From Rhodobacteraceae bacterium UBA1957 (GTDB lineage: Bacteria; Pseudomonadota; Alphaproteobacteria; Rhodobacterales; Rhodobacteraceae), in assembly GCA_002336405.1 (NCBI GenBank), contig DDEJ01000099.1, forward strand, positions 4,079 to 22,467: a DNA stretch of 18,389 bases, in the 5' to 3' direction. Shown here in pieces: positions 8,156 to 15,147 of this stretch. The notes under the pieces are model-generated. The model saw nothing but the letters and a program-made list of their open reading frames with translations. It did no database searches and was not told where the DNA came from. The translations under genes were made by a program, and so were the position numbers. The stretch's first letter is position 1. Every line of letters starts with the position of its first letter.

Positions 8156-9376
8156 TCACATGTCAAATCCCAGATGTTGCGCGACCGTAAAGATGTCCTT
8201 ATCGCCGCGCCCACACATATTCATGCAGATAATGTGATCTGCTGGTAATGTCGGGGCCATTTTCATCACATGGGCCAAGGCATGGCTTGGTTCAAGCGCT
8301 GGGATAATGCCCTCCAACTCGCAACACAGTTGAAATGCCTCAAGCGCCTCTTTATCGGTGATGCTGACATATTGCGCGCGGCCAATGTCGTGCAACCAGG
8401 CATGTTCGGGGCCAATGCCGGGATAATCCAGACCGGCTGAGATACTGAAACCTTCCAGAATTTGTCCGTCGTCATCCTGTAACAGATAGGTCCGGTTGCC
8501 GTGCAAAACCCCAGGGCGCCCGCCCGTCAGCGAGGCACAATGCTCCATCTTAGCGTTCACACCCTTGCCGCCGGCCTCGACGCCGATAATACCAACCTCT
8601 TTGTCATCCAAAAACGGATAAAATAGCCCCATTGCGTTTGATCCACCACCAATTGCGGCAATCAACGTATCCGGGAGACGGCCTTCGGCCAGCATCATCT
8701 GTTCTTTGGCTTCTTTGCCAATGATGGCTTGGAAATCGCGAACCATCGCCGGATAGGGATGCGGGCCAGCCACAGTGCCAATGCAATAAAACGTATCACG
8801 CACATTGGTCACCCAATCGCGTAGCGCATCATTCATCGCGTCTTTGAGGGTGCCACGACCCGAGGTCACGGGAATCACTTCGGCGCCGAGTAATTTCATC
8901 CGAAATACGTTTGGCGCCTGACGCTCGACATCGTGGGCCCCCATATAAACGACGCATTGCAGGCCGAACTTGGCGCAAACCGTCGCGGTTGCTACGCCGT
9001 GCTGCCCTGCACCTGTTTCAGCAATGATGCGCGATTTTCCCATTCTTCGCGCTAAGATAATCTGTCCCAGCACGTTGTTGATTTTATGCGCACCGGTATG
9101 GTTCAACTCGTCACGTTTCATATAGATTTTCGCACCGCCCAAATGCTGGGTCAGCCGTTCCGAAAAATATAGCGGGCTTGGCCGGCCAACATAATGGGTC
9201 CAAAGATAGTGCATCTCGGCCCAGAATGTCTCATCGGTCTTGGCAATTTCATACTGCTGTTCCAACTCGAGAATCAACGGCATCAACGTTTCGGAAACGA
9301 AACGACCGCCAAAATCACCAAACCGCCCTTTTTCATCGGGGCCGTTCATGAAGCTGTTAAAAAGATCGTCTGCCAT
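8156..9376 (-). CDS. trpB: Tryptophan synthase beta subunit
   Basis: TrpB condenses indole with L-serine to give L-tryptophan, with pyridoxal phosphate as cofactor, in complex with TrpA. The 406-residue product is full length. The PLP Schiff-base lysine is K98 in HTGAHKINN, the catalytic glutamate is E120 in AETGAGQHG, the phosphate-binding loop is GGGSNA, and the C-terminal NMCGRGDKD segment is intact. The start ATG 9376 has AAGGA seven or eight bases upstream. It follows trpF after 67 bases on the same strand, so it should be the last gene of the ihfB-lapA-trpF-trpB transcript. Its partner trpA is on the other strand near 1.6 kb. Confidence 0.98.
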   Translation of the reverse strand: MADDLFNSFMNGPDEKGRFGDFGGRFVSETLMPLILELEQQYEIAKTDETFWAEMHYLWTHYVGRPSPLYFSERLTQHLGGAKIYMKRDELNHTGAHKINNVLGQIILARRMGKSRIIAETGAGQHGVATATVCAKFGLQCVVYMGAHDVERQAPNVFRMKLLGAEVIPVTSGRGTLKDAMNDALRDWVTNVRDTFYCIGTVAGPHPYPAMVRDFQAIIGKEAKEQMMLAEGRLPDTLIAAIGGGSNAMGLFYPFLDDKEVGIIGVEAGGKGVNAKMEHCASLTGGRPGVLHGNRTYLLQDDDGQILEGFSISAGLDYPGIGPEHAWLHDIGRAQYVSITDKEALEAFQLCCELEGIIPALEPSHALAHVMKMAPTLPADHIICMNMCGRGDKDIFTVAQHLGFDM

Positions 9377-9443
9377 CTGATATCCTTATCGCTGCTGTAT
9401 GACTTGGAATATGATGCAACGCACAGTATTTCCAGTCAAAAAT

Positions 9444-10097
9444 TCACGTTGTCTGTGTTTGGTGACGCTGTACCGCGGCCATAAAGGCTAACATCAGGCC
9501 TTGGTCCTTCACGCCGGGGGAGGTCTCTATCCCAGAACTGACATCCAATTGTCGCGTCGCTGTCATTTGCAGCGCAGCAGGGACTGTCTCGGGAGATAAC
9601 CCGCCAGCCAGCATCCATGGCAATGGCCAGTTACGGCCGGCAATCAGCCGCCAATCAAACGCCAAGCCGTTGCCACCGGGCAAAATACCCTGTTCGGGTG
9701 GCTTTGCATCAATCAAAAGCTGATCGCAGACCGCCGCATAGTGGTCTATCTTGGTCAGATCACTGGCCTGTGCCACCCCGACAGCCTTCATCACCGGCAG
9801 GCCGTAACGGGCCTTAACCTCTGCCACCCGTGCAGGTGTTTCACGGCCGTGTAGCTGCAACAAGTCCAAGGGAACATTTTCAGTAAGTTGATCCAGAAAA
9901 GTGTCTGTTGCATCAACCGTCAAAGCAACCTTTACAATGCCGGCAGGTGTTTCTTGGGCAAGAGCGCGCGCCTTTTCAATTGACAGGTGGCGCGGGGATT
10001 TGGAAAAAAATACAAACCCGACATAGGCCGCCCCAGCCCGGGCTGCGGCCTGCACGGCGGCAGACGAGTTTAAACCGCAGAATTTTACTTTGATCAC
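9444..10097 (-). CDS. trpF: Phosphoribosylanthranilate isomerase
   Basis: TrpF converts N-(5-phosphoribosyl)anthranilate to the deoxyribulose form (CdRP), the third step of tryptophan synthesis from chorismate. The 217-residue TIM barrel shows catalytic C7 in VKFCGL and catalytic D130 in LLIDAK, then [14 protein letters not shown] (163-167) and the phosphate-binding DVSSGIE (185-191). The start codon is GTG 10097, with TAAGG about eight bases upstream; there is no closer ATG that keeps the first beta strand. It begins 15 bases after the stop of the LapA-type gene, supporting a shared transcript, and precedes trpB. Confidence 0.96.
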   Translation of the reverse strand: MIKVKFCGLNSSAAVQAAARAGAAYVGFVFFSKSPRHLSIEKARALAQETPAGIVKVALTVDATDTFLDQLTENVPLDLLQLHGRETPARVAEVKARYGLPVMKAVGVAQASDLTKIDHYAAVCDQLLIDAKPPEQGILPGGNGLAFDWRLIAGRNWPLPWMLAGGLSPETVPAALQMTATRQLDVSSGIETSPGVKDQGLMLAFMAAVQRHQTQTT

Positions 10098-10112
10098 CGA
10101 TCTCGCCTTACT

Positions 10113-10463
10113 TTAATTTGCCCGGTCCAGAAGCGCCAATACCTCATCTTTTTCGTCGTATTTTTCAACCTGAAGCTTGCGCACTTGACGCTGCAGCTTG
10201 TTGACCTCACGGGCACTGCGGTGGCCCTCGGCGCGCAATTTATATTCCCGCAACCATTCCCAACAAAACCCGATCAACAAGCCAGCTACGATGCCACTAA
10301 AAATAACAACGAACAGCGGCGTTTGGATCGATAGATTGAGCCCAAACAACGCGCCCAGCTCTGCGGGCAAAAGCGTCAGTGTCACAACACCTCTATTGGC
10401 GATTGCAACCGTGATAAGCATAATCGCAAGCAGGCCCAGAAACCCATATCGCAGATAGCGCAT
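10113..10463 (-). CDS. lapA: LapA-domain (DUF1049) inner-membrane protein
   Basis: A 116-residue membrane protein with two predicted membrane helices (about residues 5-24 and 45-68), then a charged cytoplasmic coiled-coil tail (about 72-112, with EVNKLQRQVRKLQVEKYDEKDEV). This is the architecture of LapA/YciS, which with LapB controls LpxC turnover and lipopolysaccharide synthesis in enterobacteria. Whether that role holds here is inference; no lapB is in the window. The start ATG 10463 has GGAAG about nine bases upstream. It lies three bases after the ihfB stop and 15 before trpF, so it is co-transcribed with both. The gene symbol is by family only. Confidence 0.82.
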   Translation of the reverse strand: MRYLRYGFLGLLAIMLITVAIANRGVVTLTLLPAELGALFGLNLSIQTPLFVVIFSGIVAGLLIGFCWEWLREYKLRAEGHRSAREVNKLQRQVRKLQVEKYDEKDEVLALLDRAN

Positions 10464-10466
10464 GGT

Positions 10467-10748
10467 TTATCTTCCGTTCAATCGATCCCGTAAAAGTTTG
10501 CCAGTTTTGAAAAACGGCACATGCTTTTCCGCCACGGAAACCGAAGCCCCAGTACGCGGATTGCGCCCAATTCTGGAATCCCGCTTTTTAACAGAGAACG
10601 CTCCGAACCCCCGCAACTCCACCCGATCACCTCGGGCCATGGTTTCGGTTATCTCATCGAAAATCGTGTTTACAATACGCTCCACATCACGCTGAAAAAG
10701 ATGCGGGTTTTCATCCGCCAACTTTTGGATCAATTCAGATCGTATCAT
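10467..10748 (-). CDS. ihfB: Integration host factor beta subunit
   Basis: IHF-beta pairs with IHF-alpha to bend DNA sharply, aiding transcription, replication and recombination. The 93-residue product is typical: helical dimer core (residues 1-45, starting [11 protein letters not shown]), then [17 protein letters not shown] and the DNA-intercalating beta-arm with P64 in [10 protein letters not shown], and a C-terminal KLLRDRL helix. The start ATG 10748 has GGGGAG about ten bases upstream. It is the first gene of the ihfB-lapA-trpF-trpB run and lies downstream of rpsA, the usual alphaproteobacterial order, but the rpsA terminator and a perfect TATAAT point to its own promoter. I looked for an IHF site matching WATCAA-N4-TTR in its leader and did not find one. 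Confidence 0.96.
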   Translation of the reverse strand: MIRSELIQKLADENPHLFQRDVERIVNTIFDEITETMARGDRVELRGFGAFSVKKRDSRIGRNPRTGASVSVAEKHVPFFKTGKLLRDRLNGR

Positions 10749-10797
10749 TTAGATTTTCTCCCCAAGACTGCGCCGCAAAATCAAATAGCTTCCCGGT

Positions 10798-10803
10798 ATT
10801 ATA
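10798..10803 (-). promoter_or_regulatory. Candidate -10 box for ihfB
   Basis: On the minus strand this reads TATAAT exactly, 50 bases before the ihfB start codon. No good -35 box sits 16-18 bases upstream (TCATGT at 17). A second candidate further up is TTGATT, 17 bases, TAAAAG. The A/T-rich leader 10749-10956 is otherwise free of genes. Confidence 0.35.
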
Positions 10804-10956
10804 AATCACCCGCTATTCCAACATGATAATTTTAAACCAGGCAACCGAGCCAAATAACTGACATTAAAGGAATGTCACGATTAACTTTTACCTTAATTCC
10901 CACTTGAAATCAACAACACTACAGCGCCAACCGATGACAGTTTTTGCAACAGAGAC

Positions 10957-10987
10957 AAAAAAAGCCCCGCAAAAACCTGTGCGGGGC
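10957..10987 (-). terminator. Intrinsic terminator of rpsA
   Basis: Read on the minus strand: a seven-base-pair GC stem GCCCCGC/GCGGGGC (10981-10987 with 10964-10970), a ten-base loop, then seven T residues (10957-10963). It starts 24 bases after the rpsA stop and should separate rpsA from ihfB. Confidence 0.9.
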
Positions 10988-11011
10988 CTTTTCAATGCAT
11001 TTTGCTGTATT

Positions 11012-12694
11012 CTAGGTGTTATCGCCTTTCAGCGCTGCACCAAGAATATCACCGAGAGACGCACCTGAGTCGGACGAACCATACTGTTCCACGGCCTCTT
11101 TCTCTTCCGCAATTTCGCGCGCTTTGATCGACAGACCCAAACGGCGCGTTTTACTATCAATGTTGGTAACACGCACATCGAGCTTGTCCCCAACCGAGAA
11201 CCGGTCCGGACGCTGCTCTGCACGATCCCGCGACAGATCAGAGCGCCGGATGAAGGATTTCATTCCTTCATACTCAACTTCGATACCGCCATCTTCGATA
11301 GAGGTTACGTTTACCGTCACGATTGAGCCACGTTTGACGCTTCCAGTCGCTTCAGCAAACTTGTCACCACCCATGGATTTGATCGAGAGCGAAATCCGCT
11401 CCTTTTCAACATCCACTTCCGATACGACAGCTTGAACCAAGTCGCCTTTGCGGAAATTCTGGATCGCGTCTTCGCCGCGCTCGTCCCAGCTGATGTCGCT
11501 CATATGGACCATGCCATCTATATCGCCTGGCAGGCCAACGAATAGGCCAAACTCGGTGATGTTTTTGACTTCGCCTTCGACTTCGGTGCCCTCAGGGTGG
11601 GTCTCGGCAAACACTTCCCAAGGGTTGCGAATGGTTTGTTTCAGACCCAGTGACACGCGCCGTTTCACGCCGTCAATCTCAAGCACCATAACCTCAACTT
11701 CTTGGCTGGTGGACACGATCTTACCGGGGTGGACGTTCTTTTTAGTCCAAGACATTTCCGAGACGTGCACCAAGCCTTCGACACCGGCTTCCAGTTCAAC
11801 AAAAGCACCATAATCAGTGATATTGGTGACCCGGCCCATGTGCACGGATTCCAGTGGGTACTTGCCAGCAACCAAGTTCCAAGGATCTTCTTGCAGCTGT
11901 TTCATGCCAAGAGAAATTCGGTGGGTTTCTTTGTTAATCTTGATGACCTGCACTTTGATTGTCTCGCCGATCGTCAAGACCTCAGATGGGTGGTTGATCC
12001 GACGCCACGCCATGTCTGTGACGTGCAACAGCCCGTCTACGCCGCCCAGATCAACGAAGGCACCATATTCAGTGATGTTTTTCACAACGCCGTCAACAGA
12101 CATGCCTTCGGTCAGGTTGCCGATGACTTCGGCGCGCTGCTCCGCACGGCTCTCTTCGAGGATCGCACGACGCGACACCACAATATTTCCACGACGGCGG
12201 TCCATTTTCAGGATTTGGAAGGGCTGCTTCAGGCCCATCAGCGGACCGGCATCACGCACAGGACGCACGTCAACTTGAGAGCCTGGCAAAAATGCAACCG
12301 CGCCGCCAAGATCAACCGTAAAGCCGCCTTTGACACGGCCAAAGATTGCACCGTCAACCCGTGCCTCATCCGAATAGGCTTTTTCAAGCCGATCCCACGC
12401 CTCTTCACGGCGGGCCATTTCTCGTGAGATGACCGCTTCGCCCTTAGAGTTCTCGACCTGACGCAGGAAGACTTCTACGCTGTCTCCCACCGACACTTCT
12501 GCCGATTCACCAGGGTTTGCAAATTCTTTGATATCAACACGGCCTTCCATTTTATAGCCGACATCGATAATGGCTTGTCCCGCTTCGATCGCGATAACTT
12601 TGCCGGTGACAACAGATCCCTCTTCGGGCGTGTCCATTTCGAAGCTTTCGTTCAGGAGGGCTTCGAATTCCTCCATAGATGTGTTTTGAGCCAT
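11012..12694 (-). CDS. rpsA: 30S ribosomal protein S1
   Basis: S1 binds mRNA on the small subunit and helps unfold and dock leaders at initiation. The 560-residue product has six S1 (OB-fold) repeats, at about residues 24-91, 110-176, 198-265, 283-352, 370-439 and 453-525. The most canonical are repeats 3-5, each with the pattern G-x-V-x-N-I-T-[ED]-[YF]-G-x-F-V and G-x-[VL]-H-[VM]-[ST]-[DE]-[MI]. Length and repeat number match proteobacterial S1. The start ATG 12694 follows a poor Shine-Dalgarno (AGGAAA 11 bases upstream), as expected for a gene whose product regulates its own leader. The usual cmk (and often aroA) upstream partner is missing; a 458-base gap and an OmpA-family gene are there instead. 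Confidence 0.98.
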   Translation of the reverse strand: MAQNTSMEEFEALLNESFEMDTPEEGSVVTGKVIAIEAGQAIIDVGYKMEGRVDIKEFANPGESAEVSVGDSVEVFLRQVENSKGEAVISREMARREEAWDRLEKAYSDEARVDGAIFGRVKGGFTVDLGGAVAFLPGSQVDVRPVRDAGPLMGLKQPFQILKMDRRRGNIVVSRRAILEESRAEQRAEVIGNLTEGMSVDGVVKNITEYGAFVDLGGVDGLLHVTDMAWRRINHPSEVLTIGETIKVQVIKINKETHRISLGMKQLQEDPWNLVAGKYPLESVHMGRVTNITDYGAFVELEAGVEGLVHVSEMSWTKKNVHPGKIVSTSQEVEVMVLEIDGVKRRVSLGLKQTIRNPWEVFAETHPEGTEVEGEVKNITEFGLFVGLPGDIDGMVHMSDISWDERGEDAIQNFRKGDLVQAVVSEVDVEKERISLSIKSMGGDKFAEATGSVKRGSIVTVNVTSIEDGGIEVEYEGMKSFIRRSDLSRDRAEQRPDRFSVGDKLDVRVTNIDSKTRRLGLSIKAREIAEEKEAVEQYGSSDSGASLGDILGAALKGDNT

Positions 12695-13152
12695 GAGGTC
12701 TCTGGTTTCCTATTCGTTTATGTTTCTGGCCGAGCGGTTGTCTCCGCCGGTCTTGCAAATTGGTCTTAGGTTTACATCAAAACAAATGGGGCCGGAATAT
12801 CCGACCCTGTATGCGTTCTTCAGCTGTGGTGCTGCGCACCTCTTCGACAGGGTGTTCTTACAGATTTAACAGGTCATATTCAAGGGCAAGCACAAAATAC
12901 AATGCGTGGCGCTCTGGCAAAGCTCAACCTCGTCAAAACACCCCCTAAAGCAGGTCAAGAACTCATGAAAGTCTGACTGTATTTATCCACAGGCCCCTGT
13001 TTTTCTGCATATGCCCTCGCGTCTAGCAAACCCATTCAGTGCGCTTTCATCCGCACCCAGATATATGGGCACTGATGATATGCCGCACTAATTCTAGTGG
13101 TATGACAGCAGCCTCTGCCAACTGGGGGTTTGGTGGGAAAAATCAAAAACGC
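12695..13152. other. 458-base gene-free gap: rpsA leader/promoter region and OmpA gene 3' flank
   Basis: No credible gene is found here on either strand, and I see no remnant of cmk. On the rpsA strand a candidate promoter reads TTGAAT, 17 bases, TAAGAA (around 12857-12885), with a modest match. A hairpin with seven of eight arm pairs and a three-base loop sits at 12789-12807 (GGGCCGGA/TCCGACCC), about 95-113 bases before the rpsA start, and could lie in the mRNA leader. A perfect DnaA box occurs at 12983-12991. Confidence 0.6.
12983..12991 (+). promoter_or_regulatory. Perfect consensus DnaA box TTATCCACA
   Basis: The nine bases match the strong DnaA box exactly. The overlapping sequence ACAGG-CC-CCTGT (12989-13000) is a short palindrome. 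Only one exact box was noticed in the gap, so an origin is not indicated. DnaA-controlled transcription of rpsA, or titration, is possible; chance is also possible. Confidence 0.4.
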
Positions 13153-13821
13153 TCACCCTGCATTTGAAACAATCACCACTTCAACTCTACGATTTTGAGC
13201 GCGCCCCTCGGATGACAGGTTTGACGCGAGAGGCTCTTGCTCGCCTCGGCCATACGCCTGAATGCGCGACATTGATGTCCCAGCATCCACCAGCACACGT
13301 TCTACGCTATAGGCGCGACGATTCGAAAGGTCACGATTATAACTAGCGTCGCCCACATTATCCGTGTGCCCAATGATGCTGACCGTAGATTTAGGATACG
13401 CGTCCAGATTGCCGGCAAGCGCCCGCAAATCCCGGCGCAAATCGGCCCGAACCGCAGTACTATCTGTCGCAAATAAAATATCCTGCGGCAAGGTCACAAC
13501 CAAACGGTCCCCAGTGTTGGTAATCTGCACATCACGATTGTCCAGATCACGACGCAAATCCGCCTCTTGCCGATCGAGCAGAGTGCCCGCCAATGCGCCC
13601 AAGCCCGCACCGATAATTGCCGCCTTTACCACTTTACCAGGCCGTTCGTCTGAATTATCAGCGGATACCAAACCAACGGCCGCACCCATCATCGTTCCAA
13701 GAAACGCCCCGTTTTTAGTATGCACCCGCTGGTCATCTCCAGACAAACGTGCTGGCTGCATGCAGGCGGCCAGGGCAAACAGCATAGGAATAAGCGCAAA
13801 TTTGCGGAAATTAATAATCAT
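13153..13821 (-). CDS. OmpA-family lipoprotein with glycine-zipper segment
   Basis: A 222-residue outer-membrane lipoprotein. The N-terminus is a short positively charged and hydrophobic signal ending in the lipobox LAAC, so C20 should be lipidated. Residues 38-82 form a glycine-zipper region (GAFLGTMMGAAVG and AAIIGAGLGALAGTLL), as in YMGG/YiaD-like proteins. The C-terminal OmpA domain (about 105-218) has GHTDNVGDASYNRDLSNRRA, in which D154 and R169 are 15 apart, as are the two residues that bind the peptidoglycan diaminopimelate in A. baumannii OmpA. It probably anchors the outer membrane to the wall. The start ATG 13821 has GAGG about ten bases upstream. It lies downstream of the Ada-like gene on the same strand but a hairpin separates them, so it is likely transcribed alone. 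Confidence 0.92.
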   Translation of the reverse strand: MIINFRKFALIPMLFALAACMQPARLSGDDQRVHTKNGAFLGTMMGAAVGLVSADNSDERPGKVVKAAIIGAGLGALAGTLLDRQEADLRRDLDNRDVQITNTGDRLVVTLPQDILFATDSTAVRADLRRDLRALAGNLDAYPKSTVSIIGHTDNVGDASYNRDLSNRRAYSVERVLVDAGTSMSRIQAYGRGEQEPLASNLSSEGRAQNRRVEVVIVSNAG

Positions 13822-13925
13822 TATAAAGAAGCCTCAAAATTAATGCGATAAACGATCTTAAATTTATTAGGGTTGCTTTTAACGTAATAGCGCATGAATT
13901 GAAAGCGAAGATGCAATATTTAAAC

Positions 13926-13951
13926 GCCCAATACATCTGTTTGTATTGGGC
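13926..13951 (-). terminator. Hairpin downstream of the Ada-like gene
   Basis: A perfect ten-base-pair inverted repeat GCCCAATACA/TGTATTGGGC with a six-base loop (13936-13941), 21 bases after the Ada-like gene's stop codon on the minus strand. The tail GTTTAAATATT is A/T-rich but not a clean T run, so termination is likely but of uncertain strength. Confidence 0.55.
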
Positions 13952-13972
13952 TACATCCTGACAGCGGTGCAC

Positions 13973-14842
13973 TTATGCCTCTTGCCGCGCCGCCTCATAG
14001 GCCAGCATTGCGCGTTTGACCCGAAGCCCCCAGTGATAACCACCTAGCCCACCGGATTTGCGCAGCGCCCGATGACACGGTATCACCCAACTGACCGGGT
14101 TGCGCCCAACCGCCGTACCGACCGCGCGCACCGCTTTAGGGTGGCCGATCGCACTGGCAATTTGTGAATAGCTCGTCACAAAACCGCTGGGAATGTGCAT
14201 CAAAGCTTCCCAGACTTTGATCTGGAATGGCGCCCCAATCAAGCTGAGTGGCGTCTCGCCACGCGCTGAGAAAGCCGCCTCAACCCAGTCTGACAGCCCC
14301 CCGGAAACCCCTTCAGATTGCCGTCCTGATCGCCCGTCGGTATGGGATATATATCGCGCTGAGGGCCAGCGGGCCATCATATCACCCAACGCCTGTTCTC
14401 GGCCGATTTCTTCCACAAAGGCCAGTCCACACAACCCGCGCCGCGTACCCATCGCAAGTGCCTCGCCAAACGGAGTGTCAAACCAACCCCATTGGATTGT
14501 CACATTATCTGCCTGACGTGCAAACTCGCCCGGCGTCATCGCCTCCCAGCGTACAAACAGATCATGCAAACGCCCACTGCCGGATAACCCGGAAAGGTAA
14601 GCTGTCTCCAACAGGGTAAAGCGCTCGCTCAATAAAGTTTTTGCATAGCTTAAAGCCAGATACTGCTGGTATTTTTTGGGCGAAACCCCAACCCAACGGG
14701 AAAATAGCCGTTGGAAATACGCGACACTCATTCCCATTTCTTCCGCCAAATTTTCCAGCGTTATACTTCCATCGTGCTGATCGATGATATCAATGGCGCG
14801 TTGCATCATTTGATAATGATACCCGGTATCAGTATGTTGCAT
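13973..14842 (-). CDS. Ada-like regulator/repair protein: AraC-type HTH plus O6-methylguanine-DNA methyltransferase
   Basis: A 289-residue fusion. Residues about 12-110 are an AraC/XylS helix-turn-helix pair (ITLENLAEEMGMSVAYFQRLF, then the second helix set ending MTPGEFARQ). Residues about 115-285 are the suicide methyltransferase that moves a methyl group from O6-methylguanine in DNA to a cysteine: acceptor C256 in VIPCHRALRKSGGLGGY, with the arginine-finger helix KAVRAVGTAVGRNP before it. The N-terminal zinc domain of E. coli Ada, whose cysteine accepts methyl from phosphotriesters and switches the regulator on, is absent. The start ATG 14842 is well placed (GGGGA eight bases upstream), so this is not a start-site error. 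Repair activity is very likely; regulation is uncertain. It is divergent from the sugar kinase gene over 305 bases. Confidence 0.93.
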   Translation of the reverse strand: MQHTDTGYHYQMMQRAIDIIDQHDGSITLENLAEEMGMSVAYFQRLFSRWVGVSPKKYQQYLALSYAKTLLSERFTLLETAYLSGLSGSGRLHDLFVRWEAMTPGEFARQADNVTIQWGWFDTPFGEALAMGTRRGLCGLAFVEEIGREQALGDMMARWPSARYISHTDGRSGRQSEGVSGGLSDWVEAAFSARGETPLSLIGAPFQIKVWEALMHIPSGFVTSYSQIASAIGHPKAVRAVGTAVGRNPVSWVIPCHRALRKSGGLGGYHWGLRVKRAMLAYEAARQEA

Positions 14843-15147
14843 ATAAAATCCCCAGCGATCTGTTTGGCATCAAGAATAAGGCACAAATTTAGCAACCGCG
14901 ACCCGTTTTTTGCGCAAATACACACCACAACAATTACATAAGGCCAGCCCAGACAAACATAGGGGGCCAATGGCACCTGCGCAAAGCTATGCTTAAAAAT
15001 TCAAGGGCTCAATGGGGAGCACAATTGTGTTGACTATCAGCCTCAAGACCCCGATATCTTCGCCGCCGGTCATCTTTGCGGCAACAAACCACGCGATTTA
15101 CGTCCGATCGAACCTGATCGCGACCCCCATCAGGAGTTTGAGAACCT
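14843..15147. other. 305-base divergent gap with two palindromes
   Basis: No gene is supported here. It holds two perfect ten-base palindromes: TTTGCGCAAA at 14909-14918, 67-76 bases before the Ada-like start codon, and CACAATTGTG at 15020-15029, directly touching a -35-like TTGACT. It also has a short inverted repeat CGATC/GATCG at 15105-15120 near the kinase start. The palindromes are reasonable operator candidates, but no factor is known. Confidence 0.45.
15030..15058 (+). promoter_or_regulatory. Candidate promoter for the sugar kinase
   Basis: TTGACT (15030-15035), a 17-base spacer, and GATATC (15053-15058). The -35 box is good and the -10 box poor (three of six). Transcription would begin about 80-90 bases before the start codon. 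The abutting palindrome CACAATTGTG suggests control by a dimeric protein. Confidence 0.33.

Noticed and set aside
10780..10795. Possible IHF self-binding site (AATCAA...) in the ihfB leader
   Set aside because: The second half does not fit TTR at the right distance, so the match is only to the A/T-rich half.
10881..10896. TTAA-N8-TTAA resembling a CtrA site upstream of ihfB
   Set aside because: The CtrA consensus needs a seven-base spacer; this has eight.
11702..12427. 241-codon open frame on the plus strand inside rpsA
   Set aside because: It lies fully antisense to a clearly conserved ribosomal gene, and its product shows no domain or sensible composition.
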